Assembly (NCBI GenBank): GCA_021776525.1
Contig: JAJFFT010000005.1
Span: forward strand, 124,001-188,000
DNA from: Robiginitomaculum sp.
GTDB lineage: Bacteria > Pseudomonadota > Alphaproteobacteria > Caulobacterales > Maricaulaceae
Direction: 5' to 3'
Length of the DNA stretch: 64,000 nt
The notes under the pieces were generated by a model. The model saw only the letters and a program-made list of their open reading frames with translations, did not search any database and was not told the DNA's origin. The number at the start of each line of letters is the position of its first letter. Within the stretch, counting starts at the first letter, position 1. A program made the translations under genes and the position numbers. Below, in pieces: positions 43,345 through 53,555 of the stretch.

Positions 43345-44607
43345 CTAGCGCCTGGCATGCAAGATCACCGGAACATCTGTAAAACCCAGAACAAAGTTAG
43401 AGGCAATACGAACCGGTTCGCCCACCATCTCAATATGCTCAAAGCGTTTGATGATTTCTTCCCAAAGAATTTTGATTTGCATTTCGGCAACGCGATTGCC
43501 CATGCACCGGTGAATGCCAAAACCAAAGGCGATATGTCGCCTTGCCATGGGGCGATCAATGATAAACGCGTCCGGGTTTTCAATCATCTCTTCGTCGCGA
43601 TTGCCAGAGGCATACCACATGATGACTTTGTCGCCCTTGCGAATGTGCTGGCCTTGGAACTCTATGTCTTGTGTGGCGGTGCGGCGCATATGGGCCAGCG
43701 GTGTCTGATAGCGAATAATCTCGGAAACCATATTGGGGATCAAAGACGGATCGGCCTTAAGCTTGTCATATTCGCCTGGAAACTGGTTAAGTGCCACAAC
43801 GCCGCTGGAAATTGAATTTCGGGTCGTGTCATTGCCGCCGATGATCAACAACATCAGGTTACCCAAAAAATCCATCGGGTCGTTGATCATATCTTTGGTG
43901 TCGGGGTCGTGGGCTAGAAGAGAGATGAAATCAAACTTGCGCGGCTCAGCGGCGCGCTCGTGCCAAAGCTTGGTGAAATAGGCCAGACATTCCCCCAATA
44001 TACGCTGGCGTTCTTCCATGTCGGCGCCTTGGACACCGACAGTCTCGCTGGTCGTTGCCACATCGGACCAATAGGGTAGCAAATGGCGGTCCTCAAAAGG
44101 AAAATCAAAGAGTGTGGCCAGCATCTGCGTTGTCAGCTCGATCGACACCAGATCAACCCAGTTGATAGTTTCGCCTATGGGCAGGCTGTCCAGGATGTTG
44201 CAAACGCGCTGCCGGATAAGGGATTCCAGTTCGACCAGACGCGCAGGTGCAACAGCCGGCTGAGCGGCTTTGCGTTGTTCATCATGAATTGGCGGATCCT
44301 GAGCGATAAAATTTGTTGGTGTAAAATTCGGGTCAGTATCGCCAATGACAATATCCCGTTTCGAGGAAAACACCGTATGGTTGGTATCAACCGCAACAAT
44401 GTCTTTGTATTTTGTTATTGACCAATAGGGGCCAAAATCGCTCTTGGGGCAATAATGAACCGGGGCGTCGCGGCGCAGGCGTTTGAAATATTCACCATGA
44501 CAATTGTTCTGAAATAATTCAGCTTTGGAAACATCAAGCGTTTCAAGGGGCAGCGCCCATGGGTCCGGTATATCGGTACCTTCAAGTGTTTTGATTGTTT
44601 CTGTCAT
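43345..44607 (-). CDS. Cytochrome P450, CYP153-like
   Basis: A soluble 420-residue heme monooxygenase. Motifs are the I-helix GGNDTTRNSIS (the D-T-T oxygen activation site), ExxR as SEIIRYQTP, and the heme ligand loop FGFGIHRCMGNRVAE. The GGNDTTRNS form and the N-terminus are characteristic of CYP153, which hydroxylates medium-chain alkanes or fatty acids at the terminal carbon; the substrate is inferred from that family. No ferredoxin or ferredoxin reductase gene is adjacent, so redox partners must be elsewhere. GGAGGGG fits ATG 44607; an upstream in-frame ATG adds 7 residues. Confidence 0.85.
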   Translation of the reverse strand: MTETIKTLEGTDIPDPWALPLETLDVSKAELFQNNCHGEYFKRLRRDAPVHYCPKSDFGPYWSITKYKDIVAVDTNHTVFSSKRDIVIGDTDPNFTPTNFIAQDPPIHDEQRKAAQPAVAPARLVELESLIRQRVCNILDSLPIGETINWVDLVSIELTTQMLATLFDFPFEDRHLLPYWSDVATTSETVGVQGADMEERQRILGECLAYFTKLWHERAAEPRKFDFISLLAHDPDTKDMINDPMDFLGNLMLLIIGGNDTTRNSISSGVVALNQFPGEYDKLKADPSLIPNMVSEIIRYQTPLAHMRRTATQDIEFQGQHIRKGDKVIMWYASGNRDEEMIENPDAFIIDRPMARRHIAFGFGIHRCMGNRVAEMQIKILWEEIIKRFEHIEMVGEPVRIASNFVLGFTDVPVILHARR

Positions 44608-44715
44608 GTGCCCCTCCATCAAGGGCACAGTTTAATCGCATAATGGACAAAGCAACAAGGAATTCCGAACGCTGCATACTATTTAAGTCGCGTTATCTTT
44701 GTGAACACGGGTTGA

Positions 44716-45354
44716 TCATGCGACGTCTGTAACGATCAGGTCATTACCGCAGATGCGCCGTAACCGTGCCACCTCTTCGCTGTCGGCATTATCTGGAATG
44801 GTGCAAAAATTTTGATAGTCTTCGCGTGTGCTTTTTACGCTGCTCCATGTGTGGTTCAAATGGGGCATCGGCATGTCACCACGTGCGCAATGGGCGCCTA
44901 TGACGCTGAAGGCTTTGACGGCCATATAATAAGCGGTTTCAGTAAGATTTGCCGCGTCCGTATCGGCGTCTATATCTTCGCGTTTGTAATAGACGATAGG
45001 GCCGGCATCGACTTTGGGCCAGATAACGTGTCCGGTGGCGCCATAATGGCGGGCATTATCACGTAATGCATATGCCACAGGATGAGCCCCTGGGTATTCT
45101 GGCGGCCCCGGATGGACGTTGTAAGGCTCTGGTCCAAGTGTGCAGATAACGTCTTCAGGAACGATGACGCTGCAATTAAAAGTGATAAGACGGGTTGTGG
45201 TCTCTCGGCCTGCCAGTTTTTCTCTTAGGCCCTCAATATCAAAAGCACATTCGATGTTGAGACTGGGGTTCTGTCCACGGAGGTAATTAACCAGAAACGG
45301 GGCTTCAACAGGTTTCGTGAGAATAACAATGCGATACGTCAAATCTATCTCCAT
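44716..45354 (-). CDS. Formyltransferase-domain protein
   Basis: A 212-residue single-domain relative of methionyl-tRNA and ArnA formyltransferases. The catalytic Asn-His-Asp set is apparent: N and H in YNVHPGPPEYPG and D in GHVIWPKVDAGPIVYY. It lacks the C-terminal tRNA-binding domain, so a small-molecule or sugar formyl acceptor, or another folate-linked reaction, is more likely than fMet-tRNA. It lies upstream of the P450 gene in the same direction. Substrate unknown. Confidence 0.72.
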   Translation of the reverse strand: MEIDLTYRIVILTKPVEAPFLVNYLRGQNPSLNIECAFDIEGLREKLAGRETTTRLITFNCSVIVPEDVICTLGPEPYNVHPGPPEYPGAHPVAYALRDNARHYGATGHVIWPKVDAGPIVYYKREDIDADTDAANLTETAYYMAVKAFSVIGAHCARGDMPMPHLNHTWSSVKSTREDYQNFCTIPDNADSEEVARLRRICGNDLIVTDVA

Positions 45355-45397
45355 TACGGACAGACAAGTTTGATTCGCTTAAAAAACGGTAAGGGCC

Positions 45398-46153
45398 TCA
45401 GATATAACGGCTGACCCACGCGGCAATAACATTGGCCGCGTAACGTGCATCATCGGCACTGGTCAGCAAATGGTTGGCACTGTCCAGCGAGACAAAGCTC
45501 TTGGGATGTTTGGCCCGTGCGAATATGTGTGCCGCGTTTTCAATACCAACGGTTTGATCCGCCGGAGCGTGTAGAACCAGTATTGCACGCTTCAGGTCGG
45601 CGATATCTGCATCCAGATTATGGGCACGAACATCGTCCAGAAAATGTTTCTGTACGCGAAAGGCGCGCCCGGCCAGTGTCACTTCGGCTTCGCCGGATTT
45701 CTCAATATCGCAAATCGCTGGCCCCAGGTTATGTAAGACATGGGCTGGGTCGGCGGGGGCGCCGATGGTGGTGACAGCGCGTACGCTGGGCAGGTGCTTG
45801 GCGGCGGCCAATACGGCTGCGCCGCCCAGGCTGTGGCCGATGATCAACGATGGAGCGGCAACGCGTTTTTCCAGCGCCAACGCAGCCTGGCGAAGATCGG
45901 CGATGTTCGAGGTGAAGTTGGTGTTGGCAAATTCGCCTTCTGAATGCCCCAGTCCGGTAAAATCAAAGCGTAGAACCGCAAACCCGGCCTTTGCCAGCGT
46001 GCGGGCGATCAGGCGTGCCGCCAATATGTCTTTGGAACAGGTGAAACAGTGTGCGAAAATAGCCGCGGCACGGACCTCACCTTCGGGTTGCTCCAAAAGT
46101 GCGGCCAAAGGTGTGCCATTGGCACTGTCGAAGTCAAAACGTATCGAGGGCAT
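45398..46153 (-). CDS. Alpha/beta hydrolase
   Basis: This 251-residue hydrolase has the nucleophile elbow GHSLGGAAV, the acidic residue in ILVLHAPADQTV and the histidine in LDSANHLL. The N-terminus (FDSANGTPLAALLEQPEGEVRAAAIFAHCFTCSKD) is of a type often fused to OsmC; here it is stand-alone. It is the last gene in a minus-strand operon with the GNAT and RidA genes (2- and 3-base gaps). The substrate is unknown. Confidence 0.83.
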   Translation of the reverse strand: MPSIRFDFDSANGTPLAALLEQPEGEVRAAAIFAHCFTCSKDILAARLIARTLAKAGFAVLRFDFTGLGHSEGEFANTNFTSNIADLRQAALALEKRVAAPSLIIGHSLGGAAVLAAAKHLPSVRAVTTIGAPADPAHVLHNLGPAICDIEKSGEAEVTLAGRAFRVQKHFLDDVRAHNLDADIADLKRAILVLHAPADQTVGIENAAHIFARAKHPKSFVSLDSANHLLTSADDARYAANVIAAWVSRYI

Positions 46154-46155
46154 GG

Positions 46156-47331
46156 CTAATCTCCTGTGGGTTTCACAGATAGGCTGTCCTGATCTTTGCG
46201 AAAAGGGGTCAGCCCATCAAGAGCAATCACATCTTGTTCAACCATGGCGCGTTCATGGTCCAGATATTGGGCAACCGCTTCATGCAGGCCCGCATCGCCA
46301 AACCAGTGCGCCGAATGAGTTAAAACCGGTGCGTATCCTCTGGCGATTTTGTGTTCGCCTTGTGCGCCGGCTTCGACGCGGGCCAGTCCACGGGCAATAG
46401 CGGCCTCGACGGCCTGATGATAGCACAGCTCAAAATGCAGGCCCGGCCGTGGATCGCTGCGCCCCCAATAACGGCCATAAAGTGCATCACCGCCAATAAA
46501 ATTGAGCGCCCCGGCAATCCATTGGTCATCCTTGCGGGCCATGATCAGTAATAACTGGTCTTTCATGCGTTGGTGTAAAAGCTCGAAAAATTCACGGTTA
46601 AGATAGGGCCGGCCCCATTTGCGTGCGCCGGTGTCCTGATAGAAAGCAAAAAACGCGTCCCAGTGTTCGGATTTTAAATCATCGCCGCTCAGGTGAATAA
46701 TCTCGATACCATCCTGCGCCTGTTGGCGTTCTTTGCGCAGGTTTTTACGCTTGCGTGACGACAGGCTGGCCAGAAAGTCATCATATGAATCGTAACCCGG
46801 ATTGTGAAAATGATATTGGACATCAATGCGGTGGGCAAAGCCCTGTGTCACAAGAGCGTCTATATCGTCGTCCTGTGCAAAAGTGACGTGGACCGACGAT
46901 GCATTGGTTTCGAACGCTGCGCTGCGCAGGCCGGTCGCCAGAAGGGCACGTATTTCAGCATTTTTGCCCAACAAACGTGGCCCAGGCACCGGCGTAAAAG
47001 GTACGGAGGCCTGTAATTTCGGGTAGTACTGCCCGCCGGCGCGCTCATAAGCATGGGCCCAACCATGATCAAACACATATTCGCCGAGGCTGTGGCTTTT
47101 CAGATAAAGCGGCACAGCCCCAACCAGTGTTCCGGCCTCATCTTCGGCAATCAAATGCAGGCTTTGCCAGCCCGATTGTTCGCTGACACAGCCGCTTTCT
47201 TCCAGAGCTTGTAAAAATGCCCAGCCAAGAAATGGATTTATTGTGGACGGGTCCGGGTTGGCCAGTGCGTCCCACCGGGCCGGTGCAATGGAGGCGAGGG
47301 CGGGGACAAGACGTAACGCATAAGACGACAA
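46156..47331 (-). CDS. GNAT-fold protein of the DUF482 (peptidogalycan synthesis-like) family
   Basis: The 391-residue protein is built like the FemAB/GNAT double-fold family DUF482: NPFLGWAFLQALEESGCV, VFDHGWAHAYERAGGQYYPKLQ, SSRKRKNLRKERQQAQ and GRYWGRSDPRPGLHFELCYHQAVEAAI. Many alphaproteobacteria carry one, sometimes described as peptidogalycan biosynthesis-like, but the reaction is not established. It is between a RidA gene and an alpha/beta hydrolase gene in one operon. Confidence 0.8.
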   Translation of the reverse strand: MSSYALRLVPALASIAPARWDALANPDPSTINPFLGWAFLQALEESGCVSEQSGWQSLHLIAEDEAGTLVGAVPLYLKSHSLGEYVFDHGWAHAYERAGGQYYPKLQASVPFTPVPGPRLLGKNAEIRALLATGLRSAAFETNASSVHVTFAQDDDIDALVTQGFAHRIDVQYHFHNPGYDSYDDFLASLSSRKRKNLRKERQQAQDGIEIIHLSGDDLKSEHWDAFFAFYQDTGARKWGRPYLNREFFELLHQRMKDQLLLIMARKDDQWIAGALNFIGGDALYGRYWGRSDPRPGLHFELCYHQAVEAAIARGLARVEAGAQGEHKIARGYAPVLTHSAHWFGDAGLHEAVAQYLDHERAMVEQDVIALDGLTPFRKDQDSLSVKPTGD

Positions 47332-47334
47332 GGC

Positions 47335-47796
47335 TTATTGCACCTCGAAAATCGCGTCGACTTCTACGGCAGACCCAAGGGGAAGGTTCGGACAGGAAAC
47401 AGCGGCTCGCGCATGGCGGCCAATATCTCCAAACACCTCGACCATCAGGTCAGATGCCCCGTTAATGACGTGGGGAATATCTTCAAAATCGGCGGTGGCA
47501 TTGACAAACCCGCCAAGGCGCACGACCCGGGTGATGTTTTCCAACTTGCCATCCAATGCCGCATTGGCCTGGGCAATCAAATTCAGGGCACACAGCCGCG
47601 CAGCCTGTTGGCCGGTTTCAACATCCATGGTTTGTCCCAGTCGTCCCTTGACCAGACCATCAGGCCCAAAGGCGATTTGCCCGGAGATGGTCAACAGCGA
47701 TCCAACGCGCACAAAAGGGACATAGTTAGCCACCGGAGCTGCCGCTTTGGGCAAGGTGATTCCGAGTTTTTTCAGGCGAGCATGAATGGCGGGCAT
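47335..47796 (-). CDS. Cytosolic RidA-family protein
   Basis: This 153-residue RidA protein has no signal peptide. It belongs to the same subgroup as the lipoprotein at 40328-40885, sharing the LGITLPKA-like start, GGFVNATADFEDIPHVINGASDLMVEVF and GRHARAAVSCPNLP. The arginine expected to bind the carboxylate in RidA is in HARAAV. The start was set at ATG 47796, preceded by TTGGAGA; the ORF upstream is leader. It heads the GNAT-hydrolase operon and is divergent from the next gene. Confidence 0.88.
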   Translation of the reverse strand: MPAIHARLKKLGITLPKAAAPVANYVPFVRVGSLLTISGQIAFGPDGLVKGRLGQTMDVETGQQAARLCALNLIAQANAALDGKLENITRVVRLGGFVNATADFEDIPHVINGASDLMVEVFGDIGRHARAAVSCPNLPLGSAVEVDAIFEVQ

Positions 47797-47834
47797 AAGA
47801 TTCTCCAAAAAGGTTGTGCGGACTTTAGCTTGAC

Positions 47835-47852
47835 TTGACGTGTACGTTAACG
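47835..47852. promoter_or_regulatory. Possible LiuR-type operator
   Basis: TTGACGTGTACGTTAACG differs at two positions from the TTGACGTTTACGTAAACG type of site I recall for the MerR-family LiuR regulators of branched-chain amino acid and fatty acid breakdown. It is placed between the divergent RidA (47796) and hydrolase (47868) starts. The match is from memory. Confidence 0.4.
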
Positions 47853-47867
47853 GGCAAAAGGAACGCA

Positions 47868-48752
47868 ATGGGGGATATCATGCACGAATCGCACTGTGTT
47901 CAAAAAGAAATCAAGATCACAACACGCAAGGGCGCTGTTTTAGCGGTGACCCTGTATATGCCCAAAAACCCCAAAGCCGGTGTTCTGATCTCTTCTGGGA
48001 CCGGCTATCCCAAAGAATTTTATGCCCAGTTTGCACAATATGGCGCGTCGAGGGGCTTTGCGTGCCTGATTTATGATTATCAGGGCATTGCCGATTCTGC
48101 CCCGACCGATATGCGAGATTGCAGCGCAGATTTTCTCACTTGGGGTACATCAGATGCGCCGGCGGCGCTGGATGCGTTGGTCAGCCAAATGGACGGTGCG
48201 CCGGTCTTTACGCTGGGGCATAGCTTTGGGGGGCAATTGGTGGGGTTGATGGATAACCACCATAAGGCCAGAGGCCATGCCTTGGTTGCGGTAGGCAATG
48301 GGCATTGGCGTGGACATCGGGCCGGTGACTGGTGGATGGAATTTGTTTTCTTCTTTATTTTGGGGCCATTATCGCTGGCACGCCATGGATATTTGAAGGG
48401 CCCAGATTTTTGGCCTGGGGCCAGCATGCCGGCCACGGTGTTTTTGCAATGGCGCAAATGGTGCCTGAGCAAAAACTATTACTGGGACGACGTACAAGAT
48501 AAACTGGGCGGCGCACATTTCGATATGGATGGCGCGCATATGCGCCAATTCGCCTTTACGGATGATCCAGTTGTAAACCCCAAAACCGAACCATTTACCA
48601 AAGCGTGCTATCGCGGCGCCAATTATGATACGCGCTGGATCAGCCCCGACGAGATCGGGGTTGAGAAGATCGGCCATAGCAGCGCGTTCTCTCGTCGGGC
48701 GCGAAAATTCTGGGCCATGCCGTTTGACTGGTTCGAGCGTTTAATAACCTGA
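47868..48752 (+). CDS. Alpha/beta hydrolase (serine hydrolase type)
   Basis: This 294-residue protein has the nucleophile motif LGHSFGGQLV and typical folds before it (GVLISSGTGYPKEFYAQFAQYGASRG, LIYDYQGIADSAP). A histidine is near the end (VEKIGHSSAF). It has no signal peptide. A hydrophobic stretch in the middle (FVFFFILGPLSLA) may form a lid or membrane contact. ATG 47868 has AAAGGAA upstream; an ATG four codons on is possible. Substrate unknown. Confidence 0.82.
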   Translation: MGDIMHESHCVQKEIKITTRKGAVLAVTLYMPKNPKAGVLISSGTGYPKEFYAQFAQYGASRGFACLIYDYQGIADSAPTDMRDCSADFLTWGTSDAPAALDALVSQMDGAPVFTLGHSFGGQLVGLMDNHHKARGHALVAVGNGHWRGHRAGDWWMEFVFFFILGPLSLARHGYLKGPDFWPGASMPATVFLQWRKWCLSKNYYWDDVQDKLGGAHFDMDGAHMRQFAFTDDPVVNPKTEPFTKACYRGANYDTRWISPDEIGVEKIGHSSAFSRRARKFWAMPFDWFERLIT

Positions 48753-48864
48753 ACAAACCCCGCGATTTGTATTCATCACGCGTTCAGGCAGGGAATCATA
48801 AGTTCATATTCGAGATCGGGGCCGTCATAACGTCCCTCGCGCGGTTCCGGTTTCTGGTTGTAAC

Positions 48865-48922
48865 AAACCCAGCCCAGCGCCGGTTTCCATGATGGAGACC
48901 GGCGTTTCTGGTTTCTGGGTTT
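48865..48922. repeat. Nested inverted repeat upstream of the acyl-CoA synthetase gene
   Basis: An inner stem of 13 bp (CGCCGGTTTCCAT against ATGGAGACCGGCG, one wobble; 48878-48904) is enclosed by an outer 8-bp stem AAACCCAG/CTGGGTTT (48865-48872 and 48915-48922). TTTCTGGTT recurs on both sides (48852 and 48905 on). It may be a terminator-like 3' end of the hydrolase gene or a small REP element. The rest of the 246-base gap has no gene. Confidence 0.5.
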
Positions 48923-48998
48923 ATGACCTAGCCTCTTCCCCAAACCAAAAACCTGCGATACATGGCTTAGGATGTTGTGAAAACAAAAGAGCCTGACC

Positions 48999-50951
48999 AT
49001 GCGTGTTCTTTGGACCCCGAACGATGAACAAAAAATGACGTGCCGTATGGGACGTTTTGCCAAGGATGTGGCGGGCATTGATCCGACAGATTCGGATGCC
49101 TATGCCCGGCTTCATGCCTGGTCAATTGAAGACCCGGCCCGGTTCTGGCGCGCGATCTGGGATGTATGCGCCATTAAAGGTGATCCGGGAAAACGTATTC
49201 TTGTTGATGAAGACCAGATGCCGGGCGCGCAATTTTTCCCCGACGGTCTGTTAAACGCCGCAGAAAACCTTTTGGAGCGCGGCCACCCAAAAGATCAGGC
49301 GCTGGTGTTCTGGGCCGAAGATGGTCGCCAAGAGGTCTGGAGCCGATCACAGCTAAAAGAAACCGCGGGACGTTATGCCGCCGCCTATCGGGCGCTGGGG
49401 GTGCGTGCCGGGGACCGGATCGCCGCCATTATGCCTAATATGCCGCACACTATTGCGGCCTTTATTGGCGCAGCATGGATTGGCGCGGTGTTTTCGTCTG
49501 CATCGCCGGATTTTGGGGTTAGCGGCGTTACGGACCGGTTCGGCCAGATCGAGCCAAAAATTCTCATTGCCTGCGATGGTTATCGCTATGGTGGAAAAAT
49601 CTTTGACGTGGGCGGCAAGCTGGGCGCCATTGTTGAAAATTTGCCAAGCATTGAGCACGTGGTGGTGGTCCCCTACGAGGGGACTCAGGCCGATTTTAGC
49701 GATGATGATCGTTTTATCAGTATGGAAAAATTCCTAAAAATAGGCGAGGGCGGCGGCGTGCCTTATAAGGCATTTGGCTTTAATCATCCGCTATATATTC
49801 TGTTTTCTTCAGGCACGACCGGCAAGCCAAAATGCATTGTTCATTCCGCCGGTGGTGCGCTGATCCAACAGTTCAAAGAACACCAATTGCATTGCGACAA
49901 TGGCGAAGGCAGTCGGGTTTTCTTCTTTTCAACCTGTGGTTGGATGATGTGGAACTGGCTTGTTGCCGGGCTGGGTGTTGGCGCCACAATCTTGCTTTAT
50001 GATGGATCGCCATTTGCCATGGACGGCCGTGTGTTGTTTCGCATCGCGGATCGCGAAAAGGCGGATTATTTTGGCGTTTCGGCAAAATGGATCGATGCGG
50101 TTCATAAATCAGGGCAACACCCGGCAGCAGAAAATAACCTCGGCGCCATACGTATGATTGGCTCAACAGGATCGCCATTATCGCCCGAAGGCTTCAGCTT
50201 TATTGCCGACGAAATTTCAACCACCGCCCAGATCGCCAGTATGTCGGGCGGCACTGATATTGTTTCCTGTTTTGTGCTCGGCAACCCGTTGCAAAGCGTC
50301 TATGAGGGAGAAATTCAGGGGCCGGGCCTTGGTATGGCCGTCGAGATTTGGGACGACGATCATGCGCCGGTGATCGGCCAAAAAGGCGAATTGGTCTGTG
50401 TAAAACCGTTTCCATCCATGCCTGTTGGCTTTTGGAATGATGCCGATAATGCCCGCTATAAAGCTGCATATTTCGAAGACTATCCCGGCATCTGGCGTCA
50501 TGGCGATTGGGCCGAGATTACCAAACATGGCGGGGTGATTATTCATGGGAGATCTGATGCCACATTAAACCCTGGCGGCGTGCGCATTGGCACGGCCGAG
50601 ATTTACAATCAGGTCGAGCAAGTGCCGCAAATACTGGACAGTGTCTGCGTTGGCCAGGACTGGCAGGACGACGTACGGGTGATCCTGTTTGTGGTGCTGC
50701 GCGAGGGCGTTGCCCTTGATGAAGCTCTGATTAAAGAGATCAAAGGTAAAATCAGAAAAGGCGCAAGCCCCCGCCATGTGCCGGCCAAAATTATCGCGGT
50801 GGCGGATATTCCGCGCACAAAGTCCGGCAAAATCACCGAACTGGCTGTGCGTGATGTGGTCCATGGTCGGCCAGTAAAAAACCAGCACGCACTGGCAAAC
50901 CCGGAAGCCTTGGCTTTGTTTGAAAAATTGGAACAGCTGCAAACCGCATAA
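48999..50951 (+). CDS. aacS: Acetoacetyl-CoA synthetase
   Basis: This 650-residue AMP-forming ligase activates acetoacetate. Motifs are YILFSSGTTGKPKCIVHSAGG (phosphate-binding loop), SGGTDIVSCFVLGNP, WRHGDWAEITKHGGVIIHGRSDATLNPGGVRIGTAEIY and the C-terminal catalytic lysine in RTKSGKITELAV. The FFSTCGWMMWNW stretch and overall length are typical of acetoacetate-CoA ligase rather than acetyl-CoA synthetase. It probably feeds ketone bodies, or the last step of leucine breakdown, into acetyl-CoA. Confidence 0.93.
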   Translation: MRVLWTPNDEQKMTCRMGRFAKDVAGIDPTDSDAYARLHAWSIEDPARFWRAIWDVCAIKGDPGKRILVDEDQMPGAQFFPDGLLNAAENLLERGHPKDQALVFWAEDGRQEVWSRSQLKETAGRYAAAYRALGVRAGDRIAAIMPNMPHTIAAFIGAAWIGAVFSSASPDFGVSGVTDRFGQIEPKILIACDGYRYGGKIFDVGGKLGAIVENLPSIEHVVVVPYEGTQADFSDDDRFISMEKFLKIGEGGGVPYKAFGFNHPLYILFSSGTTGKPKCIVHSAGGALIQQFKEHQLHCDNGEGSRVFFFSTCGWMMWNWLVAGLGVGATILLYDGSPFAMDGRVLFRIADREKADYFGVSAKWIDAVHKSGQHPAAENNLGAIRMIGSTGSPLSPEGFSFIADEISTTAQIASMSGGTDIVSCFVLGNPLQSVYEGEIQGPGLGMAVEIWDDDHAPVIGQKGELVCVKPFPSMPVGFWNDADNARYKAAYFEDYPGIWRHGDWAEITKHGGVIIHGRSDATLNPGGVRIGTAEIYNQVEQVPQILDSVCVGQDWQDDVRVILFVVLREGVALDEALIKEIKGKIRKGASPRHVPAKIIAVADIPRTKSGKITELAVRDVVHGRPVKNQHALANPEALALFEKLEQLQTA

Positions 50952-51026
50952 TGCCCTGCGTCTCTTTGTGTTCTTTACGCCCCGCGCATTTGTGTTAGTG
51001 CTGGCCCATAAGAACAGGGGATCAGC

Positions 51027-51413
51027 ATGGAAACATCAATTATCATTGCGCGTATTTTGGGGCCGCTTTACGTGGTTTCGGCCTTTGGCTGGCTGTTTAA
51101 TCGCAAGGTTTACGGTGATCTGGTCGAGGAATACGTGAACCATCGCGGTTTGCTCTACCTCTCGGCGGTTCTGGCCTTTCTCTTTGGCGCAACCATATTG
51201 ACTATACACAATGTCTGGGTTGCCGATTGGCGGGTGATTATTACTCTTTTGGCGATGATTGGGTTGATCAAAGGCCTCAGCATTCTGGTCTATCCGGAAG
51301 TGTCAGTGCGTCTGGCCAAGGCAATATCCTCCAACATGGCCGCCATGACGGGGGCGTTTTCGCTGATATTTGCTCTTGGGGTTGTATTAACCTGGTTTGG
51401 CTATTTCGCGTAA
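51027..51413 (+). CDS. Small integral membrane protein, four predicted helices
   Basis: This 128-residue protein has four hydrophobic segments at about 5-23, 42-60, 68-90 and 105-126, joined by short charged loops (NRKVYGDLVEEYVNHRG). There is no motif that I can name. It is between aacS and the TPP riboswitch, in the same direction as both. AGGGGATC precedes the ATG. Confidence 0.7.
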   Translation: METSIIIARILGPLYVVSAFGWLFNRKVYGDLVEEYVNHRGLLYLSAVLAFLFGATILTIHNVWVADWRVIITLLAMIGLIKGLSILVYPEVSVRLAKAISSNMAAMTGAFSLIFALGVVLTWFGYFA

Positions 51414-51432
51414 CGCAAAAAGCGCGCTATAG

Positions 51433-53442
<2,010 letters not shown>

Positions 53443-53555
53443 GGGCCGGGATTACACATAGGCGGCAAACTTGAACCTTTTCTCGCAACAAAACCTTTGC
53501 GCATTGGCTGGACTGCGGTTAGCGTAGCAGTTGAAAGAAATGGGGAGTTTTAATC

